Source: Dyadobacter soli (GTDB lineage Bacteria; Bacteroidota; Bacteroidia; Cytophagales; Spirosomataceae). Taken from it: 64,000 bases of DNA. A program made the position numbers and the translations under genes. Shown piece by piece: positions 1 to 8,371 of this stretch; positions within the stretch are counted from its first letter, which is position 1; each line of letters starts with the position of its first letter. The stretch spans positions 145,336 to 209,335 of the forward strand of contig NZ_FNAN01000018.1 in the NCBI RefSeq assembly GCF_900101885.1. The letters run 5' to 3'. A model generated the notes under the pieces. It was given only the letters and a program-made list of their open reading frames with translations, made no database searches and had not been told where the DNA came from.

Positions 1-935
1 GCCAGTATCAGGTTGTCGCCCTTTTTAAGTTGTGATTCATAATCCCACAGGCAGAGCGGAATCGTCGCCGCCGTGGTATTTCCGTATTTATGTATGTTCA
101 TCATCACCTTGTCCATGCCTACACCCATGCGGTTGGCGGTGGCTTCGATGATCCGGCGGTTGGCCTGGTGAGGGACCAGCCATGCTACGTTGCCGCTGTT
201 CAGGCCGTTGCGCTCCATAATGTCGGCGGCAATGTCGGCCATGTTGGTCACGGCAAATTTGAAAACCTGCGCACCATCCTGATAAACGTAATGCAGCCTG
301 TTATCTACCGTTTCATGGGTAGGCGGGTAGCGGCTTCCCCCGGCTTTCTGGTTGAGGTAAGGATAACCCGCCCCATCCGATTTGATGATCGAGTCGAGAA
401 TGCCGTTTCCTTCGGTATCAGGTTCCAGGAGCACAGCGCCCGCGCCGTCTCCGAAAAGGATACAGGTCTTGCGGTCGGTGTAGTCGACGATGGCGGACAT
501 TTTATCCGAACCTACGACGATCACCTTTTTATATTTTCCGGTCTCGATGAATTGCGAGCCGAGTGTCAATGCATAAATAAAACCCGAGCAAGCGGCCTGG
601 ATGTCGAAGCTTCCGACATTGCGGATGCCGACCATGTCGCAGATAAGGTTAGCAGTGCAAGGGAAAACAAAATCGGGTGTGGTGGTAGCGCAAATGAGCA
701 GGTCGACTTCTTCTGGGCTTGTACCGGTTTTGGCGAGCAATCCCTTTACAGCCTCCGCGCCCATATGTGAACTTCCTAAACCTTCGCCTTTCAGAATACG
801 TCTTTCCTTGATACCTGTGCGGCTAACGATCCATTCGTCGTTTGTCGCAACCATTGTTTCTAATTCTGCATTAGTCAACACATAATCAGGCACATAACCT
901 TGTATTCCTGTTATAGAGGCTTTAATTTGGGTCAT
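1..935 (-). CDS. fabH: beta-ketoacyl-ACP synthase III, C-terminus cut by window edge
   Basis: Condenses acetyl-CoA with malonyl-ACP, the first step of type II fatty acid synthesis in the cytosol. About 311 residues are visible from an ATG at 935; the reading frame runs off the left edge, so the last ten to twenty residues are missing. The active-site cysteine is Cys116 in AACSGF. The histidine lies in VPHQANRR (about residue 250) and the asparagine in GNTTAAT (about residue 285), which gives the complete Cys-His-Asn triad of the family. It lies downstream of plsX, rpmF and the DUF177 gene on the same strand. This is the usual Bacteroidota lipid-initiation cluster, probably transcribed together. 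Confidence 0.97.
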   Translation of the reverse strand, partial: MTQIKASITGIQGYVPDYVLTNAELETMVATNDEWIVSRTGIKERRILKGEGLGSSHMGAEAVKGLLAKTGTSPEEVDLLICATTTPDFVFPCTANLICDMVGIRNVGSFDIQAACSGFIYALTLGSQFIETGKYKKVIVVGSDKMSAIVDYTDRKTCILFGDGAGAVLLEPDTEGNGILDSIIKSDGAGYPYLNQKAGGSRYPPTHETVDNRLHYVYQDGAQVFKFAVTNMADIAADIMERNGLNSGNVAWLVPHQANRRIIEATANRMGVGMDKVMMNIHKYGNTTAATIPLCLWDYESQLKKGDNLIL

Positions 936-1024
936 GATAAATCAACTATTCAAAATCCGAATAGATTTGGTAAAAAGGGACAGTTTCAGTTTTTTCATAG
1001 TCATGTGGTTGTCAGCATCCGTTG

Positions 1025-1963
1025 TTAGCTCAATGCCTGGGCAATATGCAGATAAGCTTTGGATTTCACCTGCTTGTAAGCCCAGCCAACCATATTTTTG
1101 ATGGCCAGAGGCGTTGAAACCCCGTGCGCGATCATCACATTTCCATTCACCCCGATAATGGGACTGCCTCCAATGGACTCGTAGTTCGTTTGGTCGATAA
1201 AATCGTCCTGGAAACCTCTTTTCTTCGAAATCTCGTAAAGAGACTCTCCGAGTTTAAACAAAATATTGCCGGTAAAGCCGTCGGTTACGATCACGTCGGC
1301 CTTGTTGGTGAAGAGATCTTTCCCTTCGATATTTCCGATAAAATTAATGCGCTTGTTTTGTTTCAGCAGGGGATAGGTGGCCTGTGAAGTGAGGGAGCCT
1401 TTTTGCTCTTCTTCCCCGATGTTCATCAATGCAACCCGCGGCTTGTCGATCTGGAAAGTATGCTGGGCGAAAATCGAGCCGATTTCGCCAAACTGCGAGA
1501 GCACTTCCGGCTTGCAATCGGCATTGGCACCGATGTCGAGCATAACGGCATAACCGCCACCAACCTGTGGCACAAGGCCTGCGATGGCAGGGCGAAGAAT
1601 ACCTTCAATGGCTTTAATGCTGAAAAGGGCGCCCACGTGCATGGCACCTGTATTTCCTGCACTGCAGAATATGTCTACCTCTTTTTCTTTCAGAAGTTTG
1701 AAACCCACGCCAATGCTGGAATTGGGTTTTTGAGAAAGGGCTTTGGTAGGATGTTCCCCCATCTCAATTACATCTTCTGCGTGAACGACGTCAACATTAG
1801 TAGGCGTAAAATTGTGCTGGTTGAAAATATCCCAGATCACGTTTTCACGGCCAATTAAAACGATTCTCGCCTCGGATGGTAGCTCAGAAGAGGCTTGGAT
1901 CACCCCTTCAACAATTGCTTGCGGAGCTAAATCTCCCCCCATAGCATCTACCGCAATTTTCAT
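1025..1963 (-). CDS. plsX: phosphate acyltransferase PlsX
   Basis: Converts acyl-ACP and phosphate to acyl-phosphate, the donor used by PlsY to start phospholipid synthesis; a soluble, membrane-associated enzyme. The 312 residues match the usual length. The N-terminus carries the family hallmark DAMGGD (residues 6-11), and glycine-rich segments (SAGNTGA, TDGFTGN, GGSPIIGVNG) are typical of PlsX. It sits between rpmF and fabH, 89 bases upstream of fabH, and is probably cotranscribed with them. Nothing is broken or unusual. Confidence 0.97.
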   Translation of the reverse strand: MKIAVDAMGGDLAPQAIVEGVIQASSELPSEARIVLIGRENVIWDIFNQHNFTPTNVDVVHAEDVIEMGEHPTKALSQKPNSSIGVGFKLLKEKEVDIFCSAGNTGAMHVGALFSIKAIEGILRPAIAGLVPQVGGGYAVMLDIGANADCKPEVLSQFGEIGSIFAQHTFQIDKPRVALMNIGEEEQKGSLTSQATYPLLKQNKRINFIGNIEGKDLFTNKADVIVTDGFTGNILFKLGESLYEISKKRGFQDDFIDQTNYESIGGSPIIGVNGNVMIAHGVSTPLAIKNMVGWAYKQVKSKAYLHIAQALS

Positions 1964-2094
1964 TTACACGCTGTTATTTTGACAAATAAGTTAGAAACCG
2001 AAGGTGTAAATTTAGCAGATGTGCCGCAGTAAAAAAGAATTTCGCAACAACTTTTATAGGGCTGCTGCGAAATTGAATTGCTCATCGACTGAAA

Positions 2095-2289
2095 CTAAAC
2101 CGTTTTAGTATAGTTCTCAACTACAACCTTTCCTCTGTAAACCAGGTTGCCTTCGTGTACGTGCGCACGGTGCAATTGGTGGATTTCTCCGGTTGTAGCA
2201 TCAGTTCCCAACTGCTTTCCGGTAAGGAAATCGTGCGCTCTGCGTGAATCGCGACGGGTGCTGGAATGTCTCCGCTTAGGATGTGCCAT
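2095..2289 (-). CDS. rpmF: 50S ribosomal protein L32
   Basis: Small basic protein of the large ribosomal subunit, 64 residues. The start MAHPKRRHSSTRRDSRR is the conserved L32 N-terminus, and the middle CxxC zinc-binding pairs found in some bacteria are absent, as in other Bacteroidota. It lies between the DUF177 gene and plsX, the conserved arrangement. The spacer upstream of it, separating it from the DUF177 stop, holds three palindromic repeats that would fold in the shared transcript. Confidence 0.97.
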   Translation of the reverse strand: MAHPKRRHSSTRRDSRRAHDFLTGKQLGTDATTGEIHQLHRAHVHEGNLVYRGKVVVENYTKTV

Positions 2290-2330
2290 GATATTTTTGG
2301 TCTATTGTTATTTACTATTTATAGTCTCCT

Positions 2331-2443
2331 CCGTCGATTAAGATCGACGGGAATCGATTCTCTTTTTTCTCCTTCCGTCAGCTAAAGCAGACGGTAATAG
2401 ATTTTTTTTCTTTCAATCCTTTACCGTCGGTTTTAACCGACGG
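2331..2443. repeat. cluster of three REP-like 20-bp palindromes
   Basis: Three imperfect palindromes of the same form occupy the spacer between the DUF177 gene and rpmF: CCGTCGATTAAGATCGACGG at 2331-2350, CCGTCAGCTAAAGCAGACGG at 2375-2394 and CCGTCGGTTTTAACCGACGG at 2424-2443. All begin CCGTC, end GACGG and are 20 bp long, with compensating changes inside the stem. The same family flanks the Y1 transposase at 41484-41930. Repetitive extragenic palindromes mobilised by a RAYT are the natural reading. Confidence 0.85.
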
Positions 2444-2457
2444 GTCGAAAAAGAAAG

Positions 2458-3015
2458 TTACTTTTTCAGTTTTTTTAGCGCTTCCCAACGAGGATCAACT
2501 TTTTCTGTATCCTCCCCTTCTTCCCCTTCCTCCGTTTCTCCACCGGAAGTGTAAACCAGCTTTCCTTCTTCCTCATCATCTTCCAGGTCAAACTCGTCTT
2601 CCTCCGTGCGTAGGCTCGGGTGGAGCTTTTTAACTGGCAGCGACAGCGCGATGAAATCGAAAATGTACCGTGCTACGTTTACCCTGTTGGTGTTACGGCC
2701 GATGATCTCGATTTCTTCCGTGAGTTCCTCGTTGTGATCGCCGAACTTTAATATAATGCGTTCGTCGGAATCAATCGGTTCTTCGAACGGTTCGAGGCTG
2801 CGGTCGCAAGTCAGGGTTACGCTTCCTATTGTTTGAAAACGAAGCTGGATCATCGTCGCCGATTTGTTCAGTACCACGTGCGTTTTGAAATGCCCGTGCT
2901 CGATCAGATCCTGCTCCATTTCCTCAAAAAAAGCATCGCCAGACTCCATATCATAGTCATACTGTTTGTCTTCCAAACCGTAAATGTCTATGTTGTATTT
3001 ACTTAGCTCTTTCAC
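2458..3015 (-). CDS. DUF177 (YceD-like) protein
   Basis: Family conserved next to rpmF across bacteria and linked to ribosome or 23S rRNA metabolism; its exact role is unsettled. I choose the GTG at 3015 (VKELSKYNIDIYGLEDKQ, 185 aa). It matches the usual Bacteroidota N-terminus, and the promoter element TACCTTTG at 3036-3043 lies just upstream, so longer in-frame starts would sit before the transcript. The tail is strongly acidic (EEDEFDLEDDEEEGK) and ends in a basic segment. First gene of the rpmF-plsX-fabH transcription unit. Confidence 0.9.
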   Translation of the reverse strand: MKELSKYNIDIYGLEDKQYDYDMESGDAFFEEMEQDLIEHGHFKTHVVLNKSATMIQLRFQTIGSVTLTCDRSLEPFEEPIDSDERIILKFGDHNEELTEEIEIIGRNTNRVNVARYIFDFIALSLPVKKLHPSLRTEEDEFDLEDDEEEGKLVYTSGGETEEGEEGEDTEKVDPRWEALKKLKK

Positions 3016-3035
3016 TTTTTCTGTCAAAAGGAGTG

Positions 3036-3043
3036 CAAAGGTA
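3036..3043 (-). promoter_or_regulatory. Bacteroidota -7 element before DUF177-rpmF-plsX-fabH
   Basis: On the minus strand the octamer TACCTTTG matches the Bacteroidota -7 consensus TAnnTTTG exactly. It lies about 20 bases before the GTG start, giving a very short leader. No clear TTTG box is visible at the -33 distance, so only the -7 part is supported by sequence. Confidence 0.6.
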
Positions 3044-3114
3044 ATGTGTTTCAGTTTAATAAAAAACATTGGGCCGGAAAATTGTTGGCATTCCGGCACT
3101 AATGCTGTGCGTTA

Positions 3115-3747
3115 TCAGATTTTCCGCGCCGGATTACCGAAATAGGTCGCACCAGCCGGTACATTCTCCACCACCACCGATCCTGCACCGATCCGTGCAT
3201 TCTTGCCTACTTCAATGCCCGCCACGATCACCGCTCCGGAACCGATAAACACGCCGTCGGCCAGTTTCACACGGTCGTTGATTACCGCGCCTGCGCCTAT
3301 GGTCACAAAATCACCCACAATGGCCGATGTATCAATGATAGCACCCGTTTGTACGAGGCAATGATGGCCGATCACCGTGCGTGCGCCAATGGTAGCACGT
3401 GCCGCAATGAGGTTGCCATGCCCGATCGCCGCCATACCGGAGATCACCGCGCTGTCGTGGATCGCATTCACAGGCATATTCTTGTATTCCTCGTTCAGCG
3501 ATTCTACCAGCCGTTCCCGCACGGAACGCTCGCCGATGGCGATGAATGCCTCGCATTTGGAACCTATAATATTAAGGTAGCTCGTGTCGTCGGTATTGCC
3601 AAGCACGCTCACTTCGCCGAATTCTTTTCCGTGCAGCTCTGCGTGGTCGTCCAGGAAGCCGTAGACGAGTACATTGTTCCTTCTGAAAATATCGAGGGCC
3701 TGCATACCGAGGTCGCCTGCGCCGAAGATTAATACGGGGTTTTCCAT
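3115..3747 (-). CDS. PglD/NeuD-like sugar O-acyltransferase
   Basis: Likely transfers an acetyl group to an amino- or sialic-type sugar nucleotide for surface glycan synthesis; the substrate cannot be read from sequence. The N-terminal part is a Rossmann-like PglD_N domain (MENPVLIFGAGDLG), and the C-terminal half is a left-handed beta-helix of hexapeptide repeats (IGAR, IGHH, IGAG, IGSG, IGAG) ending GNPARKI. The ATG at 3747 (210 aa) is preferred over the in-frame start at 3780 because it opens directly on the FGAG nucleotide-binding loop. No glycosyltransferase neighbours are present, so pathway context is missing. Confidence 0.85.
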   Translation of the reverse strand: MENPVLIFGAGDLGMQALDIFRRNNVLVYGFLDDHAELHGKEFGEVSVLGNTDDTSYLNIIGSKCEAFIAIGERSVRERLVESLNEEYKNMPVNAIHDSAVISGMAAIGHGNLIAARATIGARTVIGHHCLVQTGAIIDTSAIVGDFVTIGAGAVINDRVKLADGVFIGSGAVIVAGIEVGKNARIGAGSVVVENVPAGATYFGNPARKI

Positions 3748-3871
3748 AATTGAAGTTGATATTGAATAAAAAGTCTTCATCTGAATGGTTAGTTCAAATG
3801 AAGACTAAAAAAATGAGCCCACCAACCGCCAGGTTTCAACGACGGTAAGTTCTGGTGAGCAGAAAGGAATT

Positions 3872-4558
3872 TTACAGGAATGTCAGACGGATCACGATCG
3901 GCTGGCCGAGGAAAAGTCCGTTCGGATTGACATTATTCCCATAGTCATCCACCTGGTTGTCGTAATTAAAATTATACAACGCCTGAAGGTGAAGCGCCTT
4001 GATGAAGCGACCGCCAATAGGCTGGCTGTACCCAAGCCCGAGCATTGGTGAAGTGATCCATTTCCGGGCATCGTATTTTTTATAAGTATCCGCTTCTACA
4101 TTCAGAGCTTCCACTTCGCCGATCGCATGCAGTTCGGGGATAATGGAGTACATCAGGAACGCTCTCCCGCCATAATATACGGCATCGACTCCCGCCCATT
4201 TGGATTTGAAATACATCACCGTCGCGCCTACACCACCTACGAGCGACTCCGTGAGTTCGTAACCGGCCATGGGCGATACATTAATATTGGTAAGCGTACC
4301 GAGGCTCACCCCGAAGCTACCGCCGAGACGGACACGGTCTATGAATTTCTTGTTCTTGAAATCGTCCAGTTTCTTCTTCTCCGCCAGAACGGGTTTCTGG
4401 TCTTGTGGTCTTCTTTCAACGGGAGGAACTTCCTTTCTTTCCGGCTGGTCCTTCCGAAGTGAATCGGGGCGGTAGTATTCGTCGTTCTGTGCCATGAGCG
4501 AAGGACTGATCAAAACCGCCAGGAGAAACAGGATAGGCAGGAGAATTTTACTTTTCAT
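3872..4558 (-). CDS. secreted outer-membrane beta-barrel-like protein, function unknown
   Basis: 228 residues with a signal peptide (MKSKILLPILFLLAVLISPSLMAQ, cleavage after the Ala before Gln) and then a charged Pro/Lys-rich linker (about residues 26-75). The remainder alternates polar and aromatic residues in short glycine-rich strands (GGSFGVSLGT, MLGLGYSQPIGG) and ends in a phenylalanine-containing strand, VIRLTFL. That pattern suits a small outer-membrane beta-barrel of the porin-family type. No enzymatic motif is visible. Divergently placed from the M61 peptidase gene with a 108-bp gap. Confidence 0.65.
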   Translation of the reverse strand: MKSKILLPILFLLAVLISPSLMAQNDEYYRPDSLRKDQPERKEVPPVERRPQDQKPVLAEKKKLDDFKNKKFIDRVRLGGSFGVSLGTLTNINVSPMAGYELTESLVGGVGATVMYFKSKWAGVDAVYYGGRAFLMYSIIPELHAIGEVEALNVEADTYKKYDARKWITSPMLGLGYSQPIGGRFIKALHLQALYNFNYDNQVDDYGNNVNPNGLFLGQPIVIRLTFL

Positions 4559-4666
4559 CTTAAAATCGTTTATTTTAGATTGTTGTAACTGGTAACGTAG
4601 GACTATCTGATTTTTGTCTAATTGAAACTGCGCTGCCGGCTCCTCTTAACACCACGCGTTTCGTCT

Positions 4667-6160
4667 ATGCTTTATCACATTTCGGTTCCTGACCCACAAA
4701 CCCGTTTTCTTGACATTACCTACACCATCCCCGAAATCAATAGCGAACAGATCGAAATCCAGCTGCCGGCATGGCGCCCGGGGCGGTACGAGCTTCAAAA
4801 CTTCGCCAAAAATATTCAATTTATCGAAGCGACCTCACCCGCCGGTAACAAACTGCCCCTGCATAAGGTAACCAAAGACCGATGGCGGGTTGGAACTGCC
4901 GGTGAAAACGAGGTGCGGATACATTATACTTATTATGCATCCATTCAAAACGCGGGGAGCAGCTATGTAGACGAGGAATTGTGGTATCTCAATTTTGTCA
5001 ATTTCTGCATGTATACCGAAGGGCGCATCGGCGAACCTTACCGCGTTGAGCTCGATTTACCCGAAGGTTACCAGATTGCATGCGGATTGCCATCGGCAGG
5101 GAACAATGCATTGTCGGCAAGGGATTTTTATCAATTGGTCGATAGTCCGATGCTGGCATCCGAAACTTTGCAGAAATGCGAGTATAATGTCCGCGGCATT
5201 CATTTCAAAATCTGGATGCATGGTAACCTCAAACCCAACTGGCGGCGCATCGAGCGCGATTTCCGGCGCTTCTCCCGCGAACAAATCGCGATGATGGAAG
5301 AGTTTCCCGAAAAGGATTACCATTTCCTGAACCTGATTCTGCCCACCGCATTCTACCACGGCGTGGAGCACCAGAACTCCACGATGATCGTGCTCGGGCC
5401 CGACGATGAAGGCGAAGGCCTCTATTCCGATCTCCTGGGCGTAAGCTCGCACGAGCTTTTCCACACCTGGAACATCATCCGCATTCGCCCGACGGAGCTC
5501 TTGCCCTATGATTTTACCAAAGAGAATTACTTTGAAACCTGCTTCGTGGCCGAAGGCTGCACGACCTATTACGGCGACTTGTTCCTTCGCCGCGCCGGCG
5601 TTTTCAACGACGATGCATACGTAAAGGAGTTACAGGTATATATGAAGCGCCATTTCGAAAGCAGCGCCCATGCCGCGCAGTCGCTCGCGGAATCGTCGTT
5701 CGACCTTTGGCTGGATGGCTATGAAAAGGGCATTCCAAACCGGAAAGTGTCGGTCTACCATAAAGGCGCATTGGTAGCGCTCATCCTGGATTTGTATTTG
5801 AGGAAAAAAACCAATCACGCCCAGTCGCTGGACGACGTAATGAAGCTGCTATGGGTGCGTTTCGGCAAGCCATTTATCGGTTATACTTTGCAGGACTACA
5901 TCGGCATCGTAGAAGAAGTAGCCGGCGAATCATTGGAATGGTATTGGAGAGAATGCATTTTCAGCGCCACCCCGCTCGAAGACCGCCTGAACGAAGCGCT
6001 TGCATTTGTAGGCTTACAAATGTCTGTTTTCAGCAACGGCAATGTGCAGCTGAACGTGCTGGATGATTTTAAGGCACAAATACAGCGGGAAAAATGGCTC
6101 GAAACGGCGCAGGTGCTGACGATTGAGGAAGAGGAGTTGGAGGAGGATGAGGAAGAATGA
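4667..6160 (+). CDS. M61 family (glycyl aminopeptidase-like) metallopeptidase lacking the PDZ domain
   Basis: Zinc peptidase of the M61 family. The ATG at 4667 (MLYHISVPDP, 497 aa) is preferred to the TTG at 4622 because M61 homology begins there. An N-terminal beta-rich domain (1-170) is followed by the catalytic domain. The zinc motif HELFHTWN lies near residue 262 with the following IRIRP, and EGCTTYYGD near 296 supplies the third ligand glutamate, both typical of M61. The family usually ends in a PDZ domain. Here the protein stops soon after the helical domain with an acidic tail (EEEELEEDEEE), so the PDZ is absent. No signal peptide is evident. The stop codon lies inside a dispersed repeat. 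Confidence 0.9.
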   Translation: MLYHISVPDPQTRFLDITYTIPEINSEQIEIQLPAWRPGRYELQNFAKNIQFIEATSPAGNKLPLHKVTKDRWRVGTAGENEVRIHYTYYASIQNAGSSYVDEELWYLNFVNFCMYTEGRIGEPYRVELDLPEGYQIACGLPSAGNNALSARDFYQLVDSPMLASETLQKCEYNVRGIHFKIWMHGNLKPNWRRIERDFRRFSREQIAMMEEFPEKDYHFLNLILPTAFYHGVEHQNSTMIVLGPDDEGEGLYSDLLGVSSHELFHTWNIIRIRPTELLPYDFTKENYFETCFVAEGCTTYYGDLFLRRAGVFNDDAYVKELQVYMKRHFESSAHAAQSLAESSFDLWLDGYEKGIPNRKVSVYHKGALVALILDLYLRKKTNHAQSLDDVMKLLWVRFGKPFIGYTLQDYIGIVEEVAGESLEWYWRECIFSATPLEDRLNEALAFVGLQMSVFSNGNVQLNVLDDFKAQIQREKWLETAQVLTIEEEELEEDEEE

Positions 6161-6241
6161 CCGCCGACCGCCGATTACAAAAAAATAGCATATCGATCTC
6201 AAAACGGAAATCGGCGGTAAGCGGTCGGTCGTCGGCGGTCA
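6158..6241. repeat. GACCGCCGACC-type inverted repeat that carries both convergent stop codons
   Basis: TGACCGCCGAC at 6158-6168 is the reverse complement of GTCGGCGGTCA at 6231-6241, and ACCGCCGATT (6167-6176) pairs with AATCGGCGGT (6209-6218). The TGA stops of the M61 gene (plus) and of the TIGR01777 gene (minus) are the outermost bases of the two arms. A second copy of the family is at 8132-8275. It could act as a bidirectional terminator here, although there is no T-tract. Confidence 0.75.
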
Positions 6242-7150
6242 AACAAGCTCTGCTTTCAACGCGCCTTCCAACTCCCCATACCGGTACCGAAACCCCGTCT
6301 CCCCCTCGATCCGCTCGTTCACCACATAGTTCCCACCGAGCACAACCGCTGCCATTTCTCCGAAAACGAGTTTTAATGCGAATGCGGGGACATTTGGAAA
6401 CCACTGCGGACGGCCCAGCACTTTGCAAATGGCTTTGGTAAGGTCTTCGTTCGTTACGGGCGGTGCGGCAACAGCATTGTAAGCTCCGTGCCAGCTTTCG
6501 TTTTCAAGCGCCTCCATATACATTCTACACATATCGTCGAGGTGGATCCAGGAGATCCATTGCTTACCCGAGCCCAGCGGCGCGCCTACGCCGAAACGGG
6601 CGGGCAATGCCATTCTCGGGATAGCGCCGCCGTCTTTGCTGACCACAATGCCGGTGCGGAGTTTGACGGTGCGGATGCCTAATGCGGCTACTTGATCAGC
6701 CGCTTTCTCCCATTCGACGCTCACGTGCGAGAGGAAATCGTCGCCTGGGGGTGTATTTTCAGCGTTTTTGCGGTCGCCAGTGTCCTGGCCGTAGTAGCTG
6801 ACACCCGACGCGGATACGAATGCGGCCGGTTGACTTTGCTTTTCGGCGAGTTTGCGGGCGATGAGTTTAATGGATTCGGTGCGGCTTTCAAGAATCGCTT
6901 TTTTGCGTTCTTCCGTCCAGCGGCCTTCGCCGACGTTGGTACCCGCCAAATGCACGAGAAAATGCACATTGTCGAGTGCGCCTTCTTCGATATAATTTTT
7001 TTGAATATCCCATTCAAAGACCTGAACGGAAGCAATGCTTGCCTTTTTGCGGCTAAGGTACGCGACTTCATAGCCTTTTTCGAGCAGCATTTGCGTGAGG
7101 CGTTTGCCAATCAGACCCGTGCCGCCGGTGATCAATACTTTCTTTCCCAT
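6239..7150 (-). CDS. TIGR01777 family NAD(P)-binding epimerase-like protein
   Basis: 303 residues, the usual length for this YfcH/SulA-like branch of the extended short-chain dehydrogenases. The Rossmann dinucleotide motif is GGTGLIG (residues 8-14); VHLAGTNVGEGRW and SASGVSYYGQ are family-typical, and the C-terminal DUF1731 region includes NVPAFALKLVFGEMA. The physiological substrate of the family is unknown. The next gene on the same strand, a PlsC-type acyltransferase, begins 859 bases upstream and ends 28 bases before this start, so cotranscription is likely. Confidence 0.93.
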   Translation of the reverse strand: MGKKVLITGGTGLIGKRLTQMLLEKGYEVAYLSRKKASIASVQVFEWDIQKNYIEEGALDNVHFLVHLAGTNVGEGRWTEERKKAILESRTESIKLIARKLAEKQSQPAAFVSASGVSYYGQDTGDRKNAENTPPGDDFLSHVSVEWEKAADQVAALGIRTVKLRTGIVVSKDGGAIPRMALPARFGVGAPLGSGKQWISWIHLDDMCRMYMEALENESWHGAYNAVAAPPVTNEDLTKAICKVLGRPQWFPNVPAFALKLVFGEMAAVVLGGNYVVNERIEGETGFRYRYGELEGALKAELV

Positions 7151-7178
7151 AACAATTGGTTTTAAAAAAGCATACCAC

Positions 7179-8009
7179 CTACATTTCGGGATGCTGCGAT
7201 CCGTCGGACGGCGAGGCGTCGCCCGGTGCCTCCTGCTCGATCGCCTGCGTTACTCTCGCGACCATTTCTTCCACCGACTCGTCGGGTCTGAAATGCATGG
7301 GGGGCTTGAATTGTACCGTCAGCCGGGTATTGCGTTTTTTGAAACGCAACCCTTTTTTATCGAATGCCCTTCTGAAACCATTGATCACCACCGGTATCAC
7401 GATCGGCTGCTGGTCGTTGATCAAATGCGCAGTGCCTTTACGTACAGGGGCATATGGTTTGGTGGTACCTTGCGGAAAGCTTACCACCCAGCCGTGCTGC
7501 AAGCCCATTCCGATGCGGTCCTGCGCCGAAGTATCGAGCTGGCGTTTGACATCCTCGCCATTGGCCCGCCAGGAGCGCTCGATGGTAATCGCGCCGCCCA
7601 TGCTGAATATTTTGGGTAAAAAACCACCTTTCATAGTCTCGGCAGCAGCTACATAATACATTCGTGCCCTTGGCGAAAGCAGGTAAAATGGCGGCGACAT
7701 GGTGTCTTTATAACCCCATTTCACGGCGCAGAATATGTGAAAGAACACAATTACGTCGGCGAAATAGGTCTGGTGGTTCGAGAGGAACAGCACGCCCTGG
7801 TCGGGGAGGTCCATCAGGTGCTCGGTGCCGGTAATGCGTGTTTTATTTACGGCGGTGTAGCGGTAATAAGTAGCCCAGCCGAGGATGAATATGAGTAATC
7901 TTTTGATAGCCAGAAAGTTGCCGAATGGGTCTTTCTCGAAAAGCCCCAGGAAATCCATTCGGGCCAGCCAGGAAGGAAGTGCGCTGTATGTGATTTTTTT
8001 AAAAGTCAT
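7179..8009 (-). CDS. 1-acyl-glycerol-3-phosphate acyltransferase family protein (PlsC-like)
   Basis: Membrane-associated acyltransferase expected to acylate a lysophospholipid or related acceptor. Hydrophobic segments near residues 36-50 and 88-98 fit membrane association. The catalytic block reads NHQTYFAD, His79 to Asp85 by my count. That is one residue longer than the usual HX4D spacing and is worth checking. FPQGTTKP (about 170) corresponds to the glycerophosphate-binding EGTR block, with Gln in place of Glu. Length 276 aa. The C-terminus is acidic and not conserved-looking. Leads the unit with the TIGR01777 gene. Confidence 0.85.
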   Translation of the reverse strand: MTFKKITYSALPSWLARMDFLGLFEKDPFGNFLAIKRLLIFILGWATYYRYTAVNKTRITGTEHLMDLPDQGVLFLSNHQTYFADVIVFFHIFCAVKWGYKDTMSPPFYLLSPRARMYYVAAAETMKGGFLPKIFSMGGAITIERSWRANGEDVKRQLDTSAQDRIGMGLQHGWVVSFPQGTTKPYAPVRKGTAHLINDQQPIVIPVVINGFRRAFDKKGLRFKKRNTRLTVQFKPPMHFRPDESVEEMVARVTQAIEQEAPGDASPSDGSQHPEM

Positions 8010-8131
8010 AGTGGCGTAAATGGTGTGGCATGCAGGTTCTGTCAGGTCTGTTCATATCAAATCGATTTATCCGGTTTTCGGACGAAGACGTAATTTAGAG
8101 AATATGCGGGCGGAATGGAAATGTTTTTGTT

Positions 8132-8275
8132 TGACCGCCGACCGCCGACCGCCGACCGCCGATGGCAGATGGCGATGATCGGCCTTCGGCCTGAACATGG
8201 ACTATCGAATGCACGGTCTATGGTCTATGGTCTATGGTCGGCGGTCGGTCGTCGGCGGTCAGCGGTCAGCCGTCG
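8132..8275. repeat. GACCGCCGACC-type dispersed repeat, second copy, plus GGTCTAT triplet repeat
   Basis: Starting at 8132 the sequence is TGACCGCCGACCGCCGAC followed by two further CCGACCG units. The complementary arm GGTCGGCGGTCGGTCGTC starts at 8236. The same arms occur at 6158-6241. Between them, GGTCTAT is repeated three times around 8215-8237, and a small GGCC-TTC-GGCC hairpin lies near 8190. It lies between divergent genes, so it is not acting as a terminator. I see no gene in 8010-8371 otherwise. Confidence 0.7.
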
Positions 8276-8303
8276 CCCCTTCCACCACTATTTGGCATGA
8301 TTC

Positions 8304-8336
8304 TTTGCATATAATTGCCGAGAACATTTAATTTTG
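8304..8336 (+). promoter_or_regulatory. Bacteroidota promoter for the M48 peptidase gene
   Basis: TTTG at 8304-8307 and TAATTTTG at 8329-8336 match the -33 (TTTG) and -7 (TAnnTTTG) elements, with a 21-base gap. Transcription would begin about 8343, giving a leader of roughly 30 bases before the ATG at 8372. Confidence 0.65.
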
Positions 8337-8371
8337 ACAACTCCTTCTAACAAGTCATTTTTCAAATTTTT

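Noticed and set aside
8115..8300. 61-aa reading frame
   Set aside because: It is composed of the GACCGCCGACC and GGTCTAT repeats, so the frame is an accident of repeats.
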